Below, piece by piece: positions 1 to 7,478 of a stretch of 11,610 nucleotides of DNA; position 1 is the first letter of the stretch; every line of letters starts with the position of its first letter. Under the pieces are notes generated by a model. The model was given only the letters and a program-made list of their open reading frames with translations, had not been told where the DNA came from and did not search any database. This stretch comes from Saprospiraceae bacterium (GTDB taxonomy: Bacteria > Bacteroidota > Bacteroidia > Chitinophagales > Saprospiraceae). Location: positions 1 to 11,610 of the forward strand of contig JADJYH010000011.1 of assembly GCA_016719855.1 (NCBI GenBank), written 5' to 3'. Position numbers and translations under genes: made by a program.

Positions 1-2
1 TT

Positions 3-71
3 TATCAGGCGATGCTGGATTATTGTGAAAAGCACGGCGGATATCAGACGGCTTGGGCGTATATGATGTGA
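3..71 (+). CDS. C-terminal end of an unidentified protein (partial)
   Basis: The third frame is open from the left edge and closes with TGA at 69-71, giving 22 residues that end in GGYQTAWAYMM. The gene starts outside the window. A terminal Gly-Tyr-x-x-x-Trp-Ala pattern is reminiscent of the last residues of some bacterial superfamily II helicases, but this is a weak memory-based resemblance over very few residues and I do not assign a function. The next gene begins about 90 bp downstream on the same strand. Confidence 0.35.
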   Translation, partial: YQAMLDYCEKHGGYQTAWAYMM

Positions 72-163
72 GGGAATGGATTGATTGGACGTTTCCCATT
101 TGCGCCATTTTAAAACCTTCCCCAAAAATCCACGTTCGGTATCCAGCATAAAATTGTTCCAAC

Positions 164-1124
164 ATGCAAAACGGCCAAGACCTTAAATCTACTGCCATCC
201 TCCCCACCAAAGGCGACCACCAATCCAGCGATTCCATCAAGGCGAACATCCTCAGCTATTACGAAAACACGGGCCTCGATTGCAGCGAAGATGATGCTGA
301 ATACTTATACACTTCAGCTACTGGCGCACATGAGTGCGACCCCTTCCGAAGGAGAGCAATCCTCGCTGAGAAATGAACCCCATGGTTTTCAAGTTTGCGG
401 ATTTCAGAAGCCAGCCGAGGCCATTTGACCTTAGGTGCGACCTTGGTGCTACCATGCGAAGCTTTGCAGGAGCACCCAGCAAAAAAATTACCGGAATTAC
501 CCTCGTCCAGTGGCAAGAAATGAGCGGCAACTCAACGTCGATACTAAAGTTTAGAATAATAAAATGTATATGGCCCGGCACACGGGCCGACTACCTCGAC
601 ACCCCGATACCTTCCGCCAGCGCCGACGCAGCTTATGCCCTCGAAAGTTGTTGTCACTCGCTGGGCGAAGACAAAGGCTTGTTTCTGGAAGAACTGCACC
701 GCATGTTGAAGCCCGGTGGCCGCTTCGTGATCGTGGACGGCTTCACCAAAAGGCCCCCACAGTCGTTCAGTCCACTCTTCCACTTTGCCTGGACAGCATC
801 AGCGAAGGCTGGGCCGTGCCGTGCTTTCCCGCCCTCCAGCCCTTCCTCGAAAAATTGGAAAGCCTTGGTTTTTCAAACATCAAAGCAACAGATATTTCAT
901 GGCGGGTAGCGCCGTCCGTACTGCATTCGCCATTTTGCGTGACCTGGTTTATCCTGAAAAAAACGATGCAAGGCGAGCGGCTGAACCGGGTTCGGCTGGG
1001 GCATTTAAAAGCTTGCCTGCTGGCACTGGTGGTGGGGATGCACCGGAAAGATTATGGTTATTTTGTGGTGACGGGGAGAAAGAACGAAGACAATGGGCAA
1101 GAAAAGAACACTGGCAAGCAGTAA
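164..1124 (+). CDS. Class I SAM-dependent methyltransferase, frame-broken
   Basis: One methyltransferase can be read across three frames: 164 to about 370, about 373 to 780, and about 780 to 1124. The start at 164 is an ATG leading into a helix containing SYYENTGLD, followed by a degraded DPFRR motif that in relatives precedes the SAM site. The glycine-rich SAM loop (normally DLGCGLGAT) reads DLRCDLGAT here, so two glycines are replaced as well as the frame being broken. Then come KKITGITLVQWQ, the acidic-loop strand ADYLDTPIP, the AYALESCCHSLG segment and RMLKPGGRFVIVDGF, which is the post-motif III signature of Methyltransf_11-type enzymes. The third frame gives the conserved tail with GWAVPCFPALQPFLEKLE and NRVRLGHLKACLLALVVGM. 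Expected length is about 310 residues, which the span matches. The substrate is unknown; small-molecule or lipid methylation is typical of the family. The broken frames may be sequence errors or true decay. Confidence 0.72.
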
Positions 1125-1171
1125 ATGACATTGGCTATCTTTTCAAAAACAAGAAATTAAACCTACTGATG

Positions 1172-1179
1172 TACATTTG
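1172..1179 (+). promoter_or_regulatory. Candidate Bacteroidota -7 box, probably native promoter of the lipoprotein gene
   Basis: TACATTTG fits the Bacteroidota housekeeping -7 consensus TAnnTTTG. No clear -33 TTTG is seen at the usual spacing. If the IS66 element and one copy of its target duplication are removed, this box lies about 48 bp before the ATG at 2712, a normal leader length. I infer it drove the lipoprotein gene before the element inserted. Confidence 0.35.
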
Positions 1180-1210
1180 TTGACTCGTTTTCAATGAATG
1201 GGTGAGTTTA

Positions 1211-1218
1211 GAAAAAAC
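1211..1218. repeat. 8-bp target-site duplication of the IS66 element, left copy
   Basis: GAAAAAAC abuts the left terminal repeat and is identical to the 8 bp abutting the right terminal repeat (2695-2702). An 8-bp duplication is the known hallmark of IS66-family transposition. The site is A-rich, so some chance matching is possible, but the placement exactly at both ends is convincing. Confidence 0.88.
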
Positions 1219-1232
1219 GTAACTGTTTAGGA
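1219..1232. repeat. IS66 terminal inverted repeat, left (3' end of tnpC)
   Basis: GTAACTGTTTAGGA pairs with the repeat at 2681-2694 with two mismatches. The transposase stop codon (TAA, read on the minus strand at 1229-1227) lies inside this repeat, showing how compact the element is. Confidence 0.87.
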
Positions 1233-2637
1233 GGGGCAAGCCTTATTTAAAAAAGTATTGCCTTCAAAAGCATTTTTAAGTTCATTGAAAACCCTGGATT
1301 GATGCTTGCGAGCTGTGGATATAAAGCTGAATATGCGAAGCATAAACTTGGCAGAGCACCTACAAATTGTCCTGAATGAACCCTGACACCTTTGCTTTGT
1401 CTTGGCTGGGCGCAAGTCCCTTTCCATGGTTATTGGTAAAGGGCACTTCTTCGCTATTGGAAGGCAAAAGCAATTACTGCCGCCTGGTGCTTTCTGAGCG
1501 CAGCAACAGGTTACGGCCTTTGTTTTATGGGCTTTTCCCCTGCCACTTGCCGATTTACGGGGCAGCGGCTCGGTATCCGCATTCTCCCATATTTTGCCAA
1601 AAGGCGGAGTGCCTTTTTCCTGTTCCCGCAGCCTGCGGCTACCCTTCCATAGTCGGACCGACGGTACAAGGCGAGCAGGTACCTCCTGAACCAGGCTGCC
1701 CAGGCCGTGCCGTTTTCTTCCAGGTGACCAGTTCCTCGCGGGGTGCACCGCATGCACTGTGGCGGCACCCGTCAACCAGTAGCTGCCCCAGCAGTCGTGG
1801 ACCGCCAGCCCTTGAACACGGGCAGGGTTAGATGCGACCCCACAAAGCGCCCGTACCCACATTTGTGCACGAAAAGGTAGGTGAACAGCCCGTTGCAGCG
1901 GGTGTGCAGCCAGTGCGGGCTTTCCGCCGCCTCCAGCCCCGTCTCGTCCAAATGGTTGACCATGCTTTTGCAGTAGGCTGTCCTGAGCAGCCTCTCCACC
2001 GGGCCAACCGCTCAAAGCATCTGCGGTGGAACCGATGATGGTGGCTGGGTTGATGGCAAGAGCCGTACAGGTCCTCGAGTATCTGCACCTTTTTCACCGG
2101 CAGCTTGAACGCCACGTTCAGCAGTACCACCAGTGCCCTCACCCCCGTGCCGTATTGCAGGCGGGCGTTCACCCCGTCCGGGAAGGCACCCTGGTTGTGC
2201 TGCCGCACCTTTCGCAGCCGCTGCTCAGCACGATGTAAGTTCCGTCACCTCCAGCCTTGGCTGGGGCAGGTCGAAACCTGCCTGACCTCGACGACCCTGG
2301 CCCTTGATTTGTCCAGCACATGCCCCGCAAATGGCATTTGTCGGGAGCAGTTCGTTGAAATGGTCGGGCTGCTCCGCAGATTTCCAGTGTCCCGGCCTTG
2401 TGGCCGGGCTTGCCGCCGGGCTTCCTGCCCTTGTTCCTGGCAAATGCAGGCCTTGATGCAGGCTTTGCAGGCCGTCGGAAGAAGGGGCTTGTGGCTGTTC
2501 CTGCTGTTCTTGTCCAAACGTTCGGTCAGCGCTGCCCGGTTCGCCATAAGGATGGCGACTTGCTTTAAGGCCGTGATTTGTTCTTGTTGCTGCAAAATCA
2601 AATCGTGACAGGATGATATGTCGTTTGGCAACTTCAA
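1227..2637 (-). CDS. tnpC: IS66-family transposase (TnpC, DDE type), frame-broken
   Basis: Minus-strand frames joined in order give a full-length IS66 transposase of about 470 residues. The N-terminus (from a TTG at 2637; true start uncertain) has LPNDISSCHDLI and a leucine-zipper-like helix, then LDKNSRNSHKPLL, the family's conserved KNSxNSxKP. A cysteine-containing zinc-finger region follows (ICGACAGQ) and then FDLPQPRLEVTE. The middle has AFPDGVNARLQYGTGVRAL. The catalytic core shows NHLDETGLE (first Asp), VHDCWGSYW (second Asp) and MERDLRPAKTKQRCQGSFRT (Glu). The end is FSFISTARKH and NAFEGNTFL, closing inside the left inverted repeat. At least three frame changes are needed (around 2400, 2200-2000 and 1830). 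As read it would not make an active protein, but the clean element ends suggest the breaks may be sequence errors. Confidence 0.87.
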
Positions 2638-2666
2638 TTTAAAGGACGTAAAAATAATATTTCAAT

Positions 2667-2680
2667 CCCCATTTATGGGG
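2667..2680. other. Small hairpin inside the IS66 right end
   Basis: CCCCAT and ATGGGG are separated by two bases and form a 6-bp stem between the transposase start and the right terminal repeat. It has no U-tract. Structures at this place in other insertion sequences limit expression of the transposase from outside transcription. Applying that role here is inference. Confidence 0.35.
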
Positions 2681-2694
2681 TGCTAAACTGTTAC
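2681..2694. repeat. IS66 terminal inverted repeat, right (5' side of tnpC)
   Basis: TGCTAAACTGTTAC is the reverse complement of GTAACAGTTTAGCA and matches the left end (1219-1232) at 12 of 14 positions. Confidence 0.87.
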
Positions 2695-2702
2695 GAAAAA
2701 AC
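2695..2702. repeat. 8-bp target-site duplication of the IS66 element, right copy
   Basis: GAAAAAAC, identical to 1211-1218, directly abuts the right terminal repeat. The insertion point is 9 bp before the ATG of the lipoprotein gene at 2712. Confidence 0.88.
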
Positions 2703-2711
2703 AATAAAAAC

Positions 2712-3165
2712 ATGAAATCAATACTTGGATTTTACATTGATTGCCATCATAGCTTTATCATGCAATCCCGATAAAAAACAAAACCAACTCCCGCTTATTG
2801 GCACCTGGGAGTTGATTTCGGCAACAACCACGGAAAAGGACTCCACTTATTCTACGTTTAACCCGAATGTTAAAATGATTAAGATTATTAACCCCACGCA
2901 TTTTGCTTTCTTAAGCCACGATTTAAAGATGGGGAAAGACACTGCTACTGCTGCATTCACTGCGGGTGGAGGGGCATATACTTTGGTGGATAGTGTTTAT
3001 ACGGAGCATTTACAATACTTCATAAGCAGGGAATGGGAAGACAATAAATTCGAATTTGTTGTCAAGATAAACAATGACACTTTAATTCAAAAAGGCATTG
3101 AAAAGATTGAAAAACTGGGTGTTGACCATGTGATTGTGGAAAAATATAAGCGAGTGAAAAGCTGA
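2712..3165 (+). CDS. Lipocalin-like (DUF4488-type) lipoprotein
   Basis: The ATG at 2712 opens MKSIL and then needs one frame change near 2727 to enter the main frame, which continues FTLIAIIALSC. This is a short lipoprotein signal peptide with the lipobox Cys at 2761-2763, so the mature protein of about 134 residues should be lipid-anchored in the envelope. The mature part starts CNPDKKQNQLPLIGTWELIS, has the G-x-W start of lipocalin-like folds, then KMIKIINPTHFAFLSHDL, FTAGGGAYTL, YTEHLQYF and NDTLIQKGIEKIEKLGVDHV. These match my memory of small DUF4488/lipocalin-like proteins common in Bacteroidota; the ligand is unknown. The IS66 element ends 17 bp before the start codon, leaving only 9 bp beyond the target duplication, so the original promoter is displaced. 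A terminator follows. Confidence 0.7.
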
Positions 3166-3184
3166 TTTTCCAGCAACACAAGTC

Positions 3185-3216
3185 AGGAGGCAACCTGAAG
3201 CTGCCTCCTAATTTTA
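3185..3216 (+). terminator. Intrinsic terminator after the lipoprotein gene
   Basis: AGGAGGCA (3185-3192) pairs perfectly with TGCCTCCT (3202-3209) across a 9-base loop and is followed by AATTTTATTAT. It lies 20 bp after the lipoprotein stop and 13 bp from the convergent transaldolase stop, so it may serve both, although the T-rich side favours the plus-strand gene. Confidence 0.75.
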
Positions 3217-3228
3217 TTATCTGGTATC

Positions 3229-3885
3229 CTACCCATTCCCCTTCCGGTAATCCGCCAGAAACTGCTCCAGCCCAATATCCGTTAGCGGGTGCTTCAACAT
3301 GCCGAGGATGGCGCTGAGGGGACAGGTGCAAACGTCCGCTCCGTTCTTCGCTGCCTCCACGATGTGCCGGGAACTGCGGATGCTCGCCGCCAAAATCTCC
3401 GTTTCGTAACCTTGGATGGCGTAAATCTCCGCCATTTCCTTGATGAGCAACATGCCGTCCCAGTTCGTGTCGTCAATGCGACCGATGAACGGGGAGACGT
3501 AGGTGGCTCCAGCCTTTGCTGCCAAGATGGCCTGCGCAGCAGAAAAAACCAGGGTGCAATTGGTGGCAATGCCATGGTCGGTGAAGTGGCGGATGGCCTT
3601 CACCCCATCCCTGGTCATCGGAACTTTCACCACGATGTTCGGTGCGAGGCTGGCGAGGTGCGTACCCTCGTTCACCATCCCTGCAAAATCGGTGGCGTTC
3701 ACCTCTGCGCTCACGTCGCCCTCCACAATTTCGCAGATTTTTTTGTAGTGGTTTTCGATGTTCATCTGGCCTGTGATGCCCTCCTTCGCCATCAGGCTGG
3801 GGTTGGTGGTCACGCCGTCGAGGATGCCGAGGTCGTTGGCTTCCTCAATATCCCTGAGGTTGGCAGTGTCAATGAAGAATTTCAT
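3229..3885 (-). CDS. tal: Transaldolase, small TalC/FSA (MipB) type
   Basis: This is an intact 218-residue protein from ATG at 3885, the usual size for the short transaldolase / fructose-6-phosphate aldolase subfamily. The TIM-barrel landmarks are all present: MKFFIDTANLRDI at the start, DGVTTNPSLMAKEG, the NIVVKVPMT strand bearing the Schiff-base lysine (Lys87), TNCTLVFSAAQAILAAKAGA, YVSPFIGRIDD, and ILAASIRSSRHIVEAA. It is cytosolic and transfers dihydroxyacetone units in the non-oxidative pentose phosphate pathway. Members with this sequence profile are usually called transaldolase rather than FSA, but sequence alone does not fully separate the activities. It is the only housekeeping gene here with an unbroken frame. 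Its leader is a TTGAATTG-rich low-complexity stretch, so the promoter is not obvious. Confidence 0.95.
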   Translation of the reverse strand: MKFFIDTANLRDIEEANDLGILDGVTTNPSLMAKEGITGQMNIENHYKKICEIVEGDVSAEVNATDFAGMVNEGTHLASLAPNIVVKVPMTRDGVKAIRHFTDHGIATNCTLVFSAAQAILAAKAGATYVSPFIGRIDDTNWDGMLLIKEMAEIYAIQGYETEILAASIRSSRHIVEAAKNGADVCTCPLSAILGMLKHPLTDIGLEQFLADYRKGNG

Positions 3886-3887
3886 GG

Positions 3888-3945
3888 TTGAATTGTTGTA
3901 TTGTTGAATTGTTGAATTGTTATGATTGTTGGATTATGAATTGTT
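3888..3945. repeat. TTGAATTGTTG micro-repeat, copy next to the transaldolase start
   Basis: Several overlapping copies of TTGTTGAATTG and variants begin 3 bp upstream of the transaldolase start codon and end shortly before the four-helix-bundle stop codon. The same word occurs in inverted orientation at 4351-4386, so the two blocks bracket the four-helix-bundle gene. Confidence 0.75.
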
Positions 3946-3951
3946 GTATGG

Positions 3952-4322
3952 CTATTCGGATAGTTTTTCTTTGCTGTATTTGATTAGGCTGCCGAGGGAA
4001 GGGCCAAGTTTGTCAAGCTCTTGGAATATATGAAGATATTGTTCTTCGGTAATCAACTTTCGACACTTTGCTTTTTCGTTCCAATCGTAGCACTCCTTTC
4101 TTGAGCCTTGGCTATATCGGTAAAATTTGATTTTATCCTTTTGCCCCATCTTCCAAATCCTTCCGCAATATTAGCAGAAATTGAATCAGCGGCCCTCACA
4201 AATTGGCTGCCAACTGTATTTTGGGCAAAGGAATTCCAGCCAATTGCCAACTCCCAAACATAGTTGGACAGATGAAACGCCAATTTATAAGCGCCAATAT
4301 CATTCAGTTTTAGGTATTTCGT
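3952..4322 (-). CDS. Four-helix-bundle protein (23S rRNA intervening-sequence / S23 type), one frameshift
   Basis: About 123 residues are read from two minus-strand frames that meet near 4145. The first part has YLKLNDIGAYKLAFHLSNYV, then VGSQFVRAADSISANIAEGF and GRWGK. The second has KDKIKFYRYSQGSRKECYDW, ITEEQYLHIFQELDKLGPSL and ends SLIKYSKEKLSE. SIxANIAEGFGR followed by KxxFYxxxxGSxxE is the signature of the TIGR02436 four-helix-bundle family, which includes proteins encoded in 23S rRNA intervening sequences and the Avd accessory proteins of diversity-generating retroelements. No reverse transcriptase or 23S rRNA is present here, so this is a free-standing member of unknown role. The start is uncertain: homologues would begin just before KYLKLND, and the codon there is ACG at 4322, possibly an ATG that has been lost. 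Inverted micro-repeats flank it. Confidence 0.82.
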
Positions 4323-4350
4323 GTCTCCTATAGCAGGTCTGTTTACCTCC

Positions 4351-4386
4351 AACAATTCAACAATATAGCAATTCAACAATTCAACT
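4351..4386. repeat. TTGAATTGTTG micro-repeat, inverted copy
   Basis: AACAATTCAACAAT-type units are the reverse complement of the block at 3888-3945. The block overlaps the stop codon (TGA, 4383-4381 on the minus strand) of the DUF1553 gene and lies about 30 bp before the four-helix-bundle coding region. Confidence 0.75.
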
Positions 4387-7139
4387 TTTAACCAGCACTT
4401 CGCCCAAATTGAGGATGGCATTGGCAACTACCACCAGCGCAGCCATTTCCGGGCTTTGCACCATGGTCTCCTTGCCGCAAAGCTTTTCCATTTTTTCTTT
4501 GTGCGCAGCAAAATCGGTCGGCGATCGGTGGTACAAACTCACCAGCACCTTTGTTTTGGCGGCATCTGGTGGGTGACCCGTGGCCATCTGGTAGGCCAGC
4601 GCCAACTGCTCGGCTGGCTGTTTTTCGCTGTTTCATAAATTCGGTTGGCAAAATAGCGGGCAGCTACGATGTACGCCTCGTCGTTGAGCGTCACCAGGGC
4701 CTGCAACGGCGTGTTGGTGCGTACACGCCGGGCGCTGCAAACTTCCCTCGCCACGCCATCGAAGGTCATCATGGCGGGGTACGGGCCGGTGCGCTTTAGG
4801 AAGGTATAGATGGCTCGACGATAGCGTTCGTCGCCCTCGGCGAGCTTCCAGTTGTCGCCGTTCCAGGGGCTTTGCCAAACGCCCTCCGGCTGGTGGGGCA
4901 TCACGCTGGGGCCGTACATTTTTTGGTTCAATACCCCGGCGATGCTCAGGGCTTGGTCTCGTACCTGTTCGGCGGTGAGCCGCAAACGGGGGCCTCTGGC
5001 GTATAAGTGGTTGTAGGGGTCGGCCTCCATAGCTTCGGCGCTCACCCTCGAATCTTGACGGTAGGTGGCAGACATCACCATTGTTTTCAGCAGTTTTTTG
5101 GTGCTCCAATCATAGTCGTGCATGAACTCCCACGACAGCCAATCCAACAGCTCTTGGTGCGTGGGAGGTATGCCCTGCGAGCCGAGGTCTTCCAGCGTCT
5201 CCGCCAATCCGTAGCCGAAAAGCTGCTCCCAAAGCCGGTTCACCATCGTGCGGGCGGTCAGCGGATGCGTTGGCGAAGTCATCCATTTGGCTAGGCCGAG
5301 GCGGTTGGCGGGGGCATTTTTGGGCATGGGCGGCAGGTGCTTGGGCGTGGCAGCTTCCACCACCCTACCCTTCACGAGCAAGTTTCCTCGCTCGAAAACA
5401 TGCGTATGTCGCTTCATTTTCGGCACGTTCTCCACCATGACGGGCGTGGTCTGGGCAGTGGCACGGAGCAGGTGCTGGAAGTCGGCCTTCACCTCAAGTT
5501 CATCCCCAAAGCCCGGCTCGGCAAAGTGGAACCAATCGAACTGCATCCCAGCCATGTCCGGTTTCAACTGGGCATTTTCGTAGGTAAACCAAAGGTTGTG
5601 CGTACCTGATTTCACTGGAAAATCGACCTGTTTGATTTCAAAGCCGCCATCTTTTGTCTTGTCAAGTATCGTGGAAAAAAGCACTTCGCCATCCGGTTTG
5701 TCCAAGTAAACCGTCCAGCGCCCCCCACCCGTCCAGCCTTGGTAGCGGAACAGCAAGCGGCCCTTTCCGTCGAGGTTCACATTGGGCAACCGAGCGACGC
5801 CATGTTGCCGAAGGCCCAACCATTTGGTGTCGTACAAGGCGGCGTTTTCCAGGCTGTCCGTTTCGAGGGAGTAAAAAACGGGCTGCAACGTCTTCAAAAA
5901 AGTATAAACCTGCTTTGCTTTTTCTGGTGAGATGGTTTCCTTGACACGGTTGGTCAGGTTCTCCAACTTCAGGCTGTCTTCCGTTGAAAAATGTCGCAGC
6001 AACGGGTAGTCCTCCTCGGTGTCCGCATCCCGGCTGTTGTTGAAAAAAGCCATGAACTGGTAATATTCCTCATGCCGAAATGGGTCGTAGGGGTGGTCGT
6101 GGCACTGCACGCAGGCAAAGGAGGTGCCCATCAGCGCCTCCCAAGTTGTATTAACCCGGTCAATGACCGCTGCCGTTCGGAACTCCTCGTTGTCAGTGCC
6201 GCCCTCGTCGTTGGTCATGGTGTTTCGGTGAAATGCAGTCGCAATGTATTGATTGTCAGTGGGATGTATTCCCTCGTCCAACAGGTCACCAGCGAGTTGT
6301 TCCGTCAAAAAACGGTCGTAGGGCATGTCGGCATTGAACAACTTGATGAGCCAATCCCGGTAGCGCCAAATCTGGCGGCGGTCGTCCCGCTCGTAGCCCT
6401 TGGTGTCGGCAAATCGTGCGAGGTCGAGCCAAAGCGCCGTCCATCGTTCCCCATATTGGGGCAATGCGAGCAGGCTGTCCACGAGCGCCTCGTAGGCGTT
6501 TGGAGCATCGTCGTTCAAAAAATTATTGGCCAAATTTTTCAGGTGCAGGCATCCCAATGAGGTCGAGGCTTACCCGGCGCAGTAGGGTCGCTTTGTCGGC
6601 TTCGGGGGAGGGTTCAAGTTTTGTTTCTCGCAATTTTTGAAGGATAAATGCATCCACCTCGTTATTTCCCCAGCCCGATTTTTTACTCAAACTAGAAAGT
6701 AGATGACCGTTGCCCGGCAACTCGGGCTTTTCAATTGGCCGATAGGCCCAATGCCGTTCCCAATTCGCCCTCATCAACCCATTTTGTCAAAATGCCGATT
6801 TCTTCCTTGGTCAAAGGTTCTTTCTCGTAGGGCATCCGCTCCTCGGGTCGGTGAGCGTCAGCCGTCGGATAAACTCGCTTTTTCTGGATGGCCTGGAACG
6901 ATGGCAGGTTTGCCGCTTTCCGCGGGAGAAAGAGCGTCCTCACGAGTGAGCAAGCTGAACCCCGACTTGCGCCGCACCCCGCCGTGGCAAGCAAGGCAGT
7001 GCTTGTTGAGGATGGGTTTCACCTCGGCGTTATAGTCCACGGTTGCTTTTTTTCCACTTGAGTAGGTGTAAAAAACGAATGCCACCGAAGCGACCACGCT
7101 CAACCAGACAATACTTTTTCGTTGAAAAAAACTGGCCAT
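4381..7139 (-). CDS. PSCyt1 / DUF1549 / CBM6-like / DUF1553 diheme secreted protein, frame-broken
   Basis: About 920 residues from ATG at 7139 (MASFFQRKSIV). An N-terminal hydrophobic segment at about residues 11-24 acts as signal peptide or anchor. The Planctomycete-type cytochrome domain PSCyt1 follows, with heme motif CLACH at residues 48-52 and RMPYEKEPLTKEEI. DUF1549 (PSCyt2) contains YGERWTALWLDLARFADTKG and a second heme motif, CVQCH, in FACVQCHDHPYDPFRHEEYY. A beta-rich insert containing RWTVYLDKPDGE, SGTHNLWFTYENAQ and FDWFHF looks like a CBM6-type sugar-binding module. DUF1553 (PSD1) contains HPLTARTMVNRLWEQLFGYG and closes with RRVRTNTPLQALVTLNDE. Frame changes fall near 6890, 6845, 6775, 6540 and 4590; the stretch 4590-6540 is intact. 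The exact reaction is not known; the family belongs to extracytoplasmic polysaccharide-related gene sets and is usually encoded beside a DUF1501 protein, which is absent here. Confidence 0.88.
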
Positions 7140-7370
7140 TTTACTTGATTTTGCAATGGCCAAGGTAAGAAGCATTACGGAATTCGGAATTCGGATTGCG
7201 GATTTCAGCAAATAATAATATTCTGCAAAGTTTGTGGTATTTGAATTGGCTTGGGCCTGACTGCAAACTGCCCACTGCCTTGTGTCACCCTGTAAGGGGC
7301 CAACCAATAACTGGACTGATATTTGCAAAAACGCCAATTGTCTTAAACATTTATAATCCTATGCTACATG
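7140..7370. other. Intergenic stretch upstream of the DUF1553 gene
   Basis: This is part of a 339-bp gap between two minus-strand genes. It holds a GGAATTCGGATTGCGG-type micro-repeat at 7175-7207 and otherwise no supported gene. I looked for TAnnTTTG promoter boxes and found none convincing. The open frames across it are short and have no protein-like composition. The plus-strand hairpin at 7371 suggests it might encode a small plus-strand RNA, but nothing else supports that. Confidence 0.5.
7175..7207. repeat. ATTACGGAATTCGGATTGCGG micro-repeat
   Basis: Overlapping GGAATTC and GGATTGC units sit 36 bp upstream of the DUF1553 gene start. The same words recur in the etfA leader (8440-8474) and, in inverted orientation, just after etfB (8532-8552). 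Confidence 0.65.
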
Positions 7371-7403
7371 CCCCTTTCTCCGTAAGGAGGAAGGGGTTTT
7401 TTT
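7371..7403 (+). terminator. Intrinsic terminator, plus strand, without an identified gene
   Basis: CCCCTTTCTCC (7371-7381) pairs with GGAGGAAGGGG (7386-7396) with one mismatch across a GTAA tetraloop, and is followed by seven T residues. It has the form of a rho-independent terminator for plus-strand transcription, yet no plus-strand gene precedes it. Read on the minus strand it is followed by CATGTAGCATAGG, so it is one-directional. Confidence 0.65.
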
Positions 7404-7464
7404 CCCAAACAAAAAACCCTGTTAGAGTTTAGAACTCTAACAGGGTTTTTTGTTTGGGAAAAAA
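7398..7464. terminator. 32-bp perfect palindrome, probable bidirectional terminator of the etf operon
   Basis: Arms 7398-7429 and 7433-7464 are exact reverse complements over 32 bp with a TAG loop. The core is CCCTGTTAGAGTT and each arm also carries an A6/T6 tract and an outer T6/A6 tract, so either transcript would end in a GC-containing stem followed by U residues. It lies 14 bp after the etfA stop codon and is well placed to end etfBA transcription. It partly overlaps the T-tract of the plus-strand terminator before it. Confidence 0.82.
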
Positions 7465-7478
7465 CAACTGCGCATTGA

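Larger units (their letters stand above)
1219..2694 (-). mobile_element. IS66-family insertion sequence, tnpC-only type, 1476 bp
   Basis: The ends are defined by imperfect terminal inverted repeats that start with GTAA, as in IS66 elements: GTAACTGTTTAGGA at 1219-1232 and the reverse complement of GTAACAGTTTAGCA at 2681-2694 (12 of 14 match). Both are flanked by the same 8-bp duplication. The interior holds one transposase gene on the minus strand. There is no room for tnpA or tnpB, which places it with the short tnpC-only branch of the family (ISBst12-like). The preserved duplication implies a fairly recent insertion. A small hairpin sits at 2667-2680 just inside the right end. Confidence 0.9.

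Noticed and set aside
120..164. TAAAATTG near 149 as a promoter for the methyltransferase
   Set aside because: It misses one core base of TAnnTTTG, has no -33 partner and would leave almost no leader before the ATG at 164.
1376..1831. 151-residue plus-strand open frame
   Set aside because: Antisense to the IS66 transposase, rich in Pro, Ser and Arg as expected for a shadow frame.
3289..3891. 200-residue plus-strand open frame
   Set aside because: It is antisense to the intact transaldolase gene, whose family motifs are unmistakable on the minus strand. The plus-strand translation has no domain-like pattern.
3952..4322. Diversity-generating retroelement suggested by the Avd-like four-helix-bundle protein
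   Set aside because: No reverse transcriptase, no template/variable repeat pair and no C-type-lectin target gene are visible in the window.
5991..6560. 189-residue plus-strand open frame
   Set aside because: Antisense shadow of the DUF1549 domain; the minus strand encodes clear family motifs including CVQCH.
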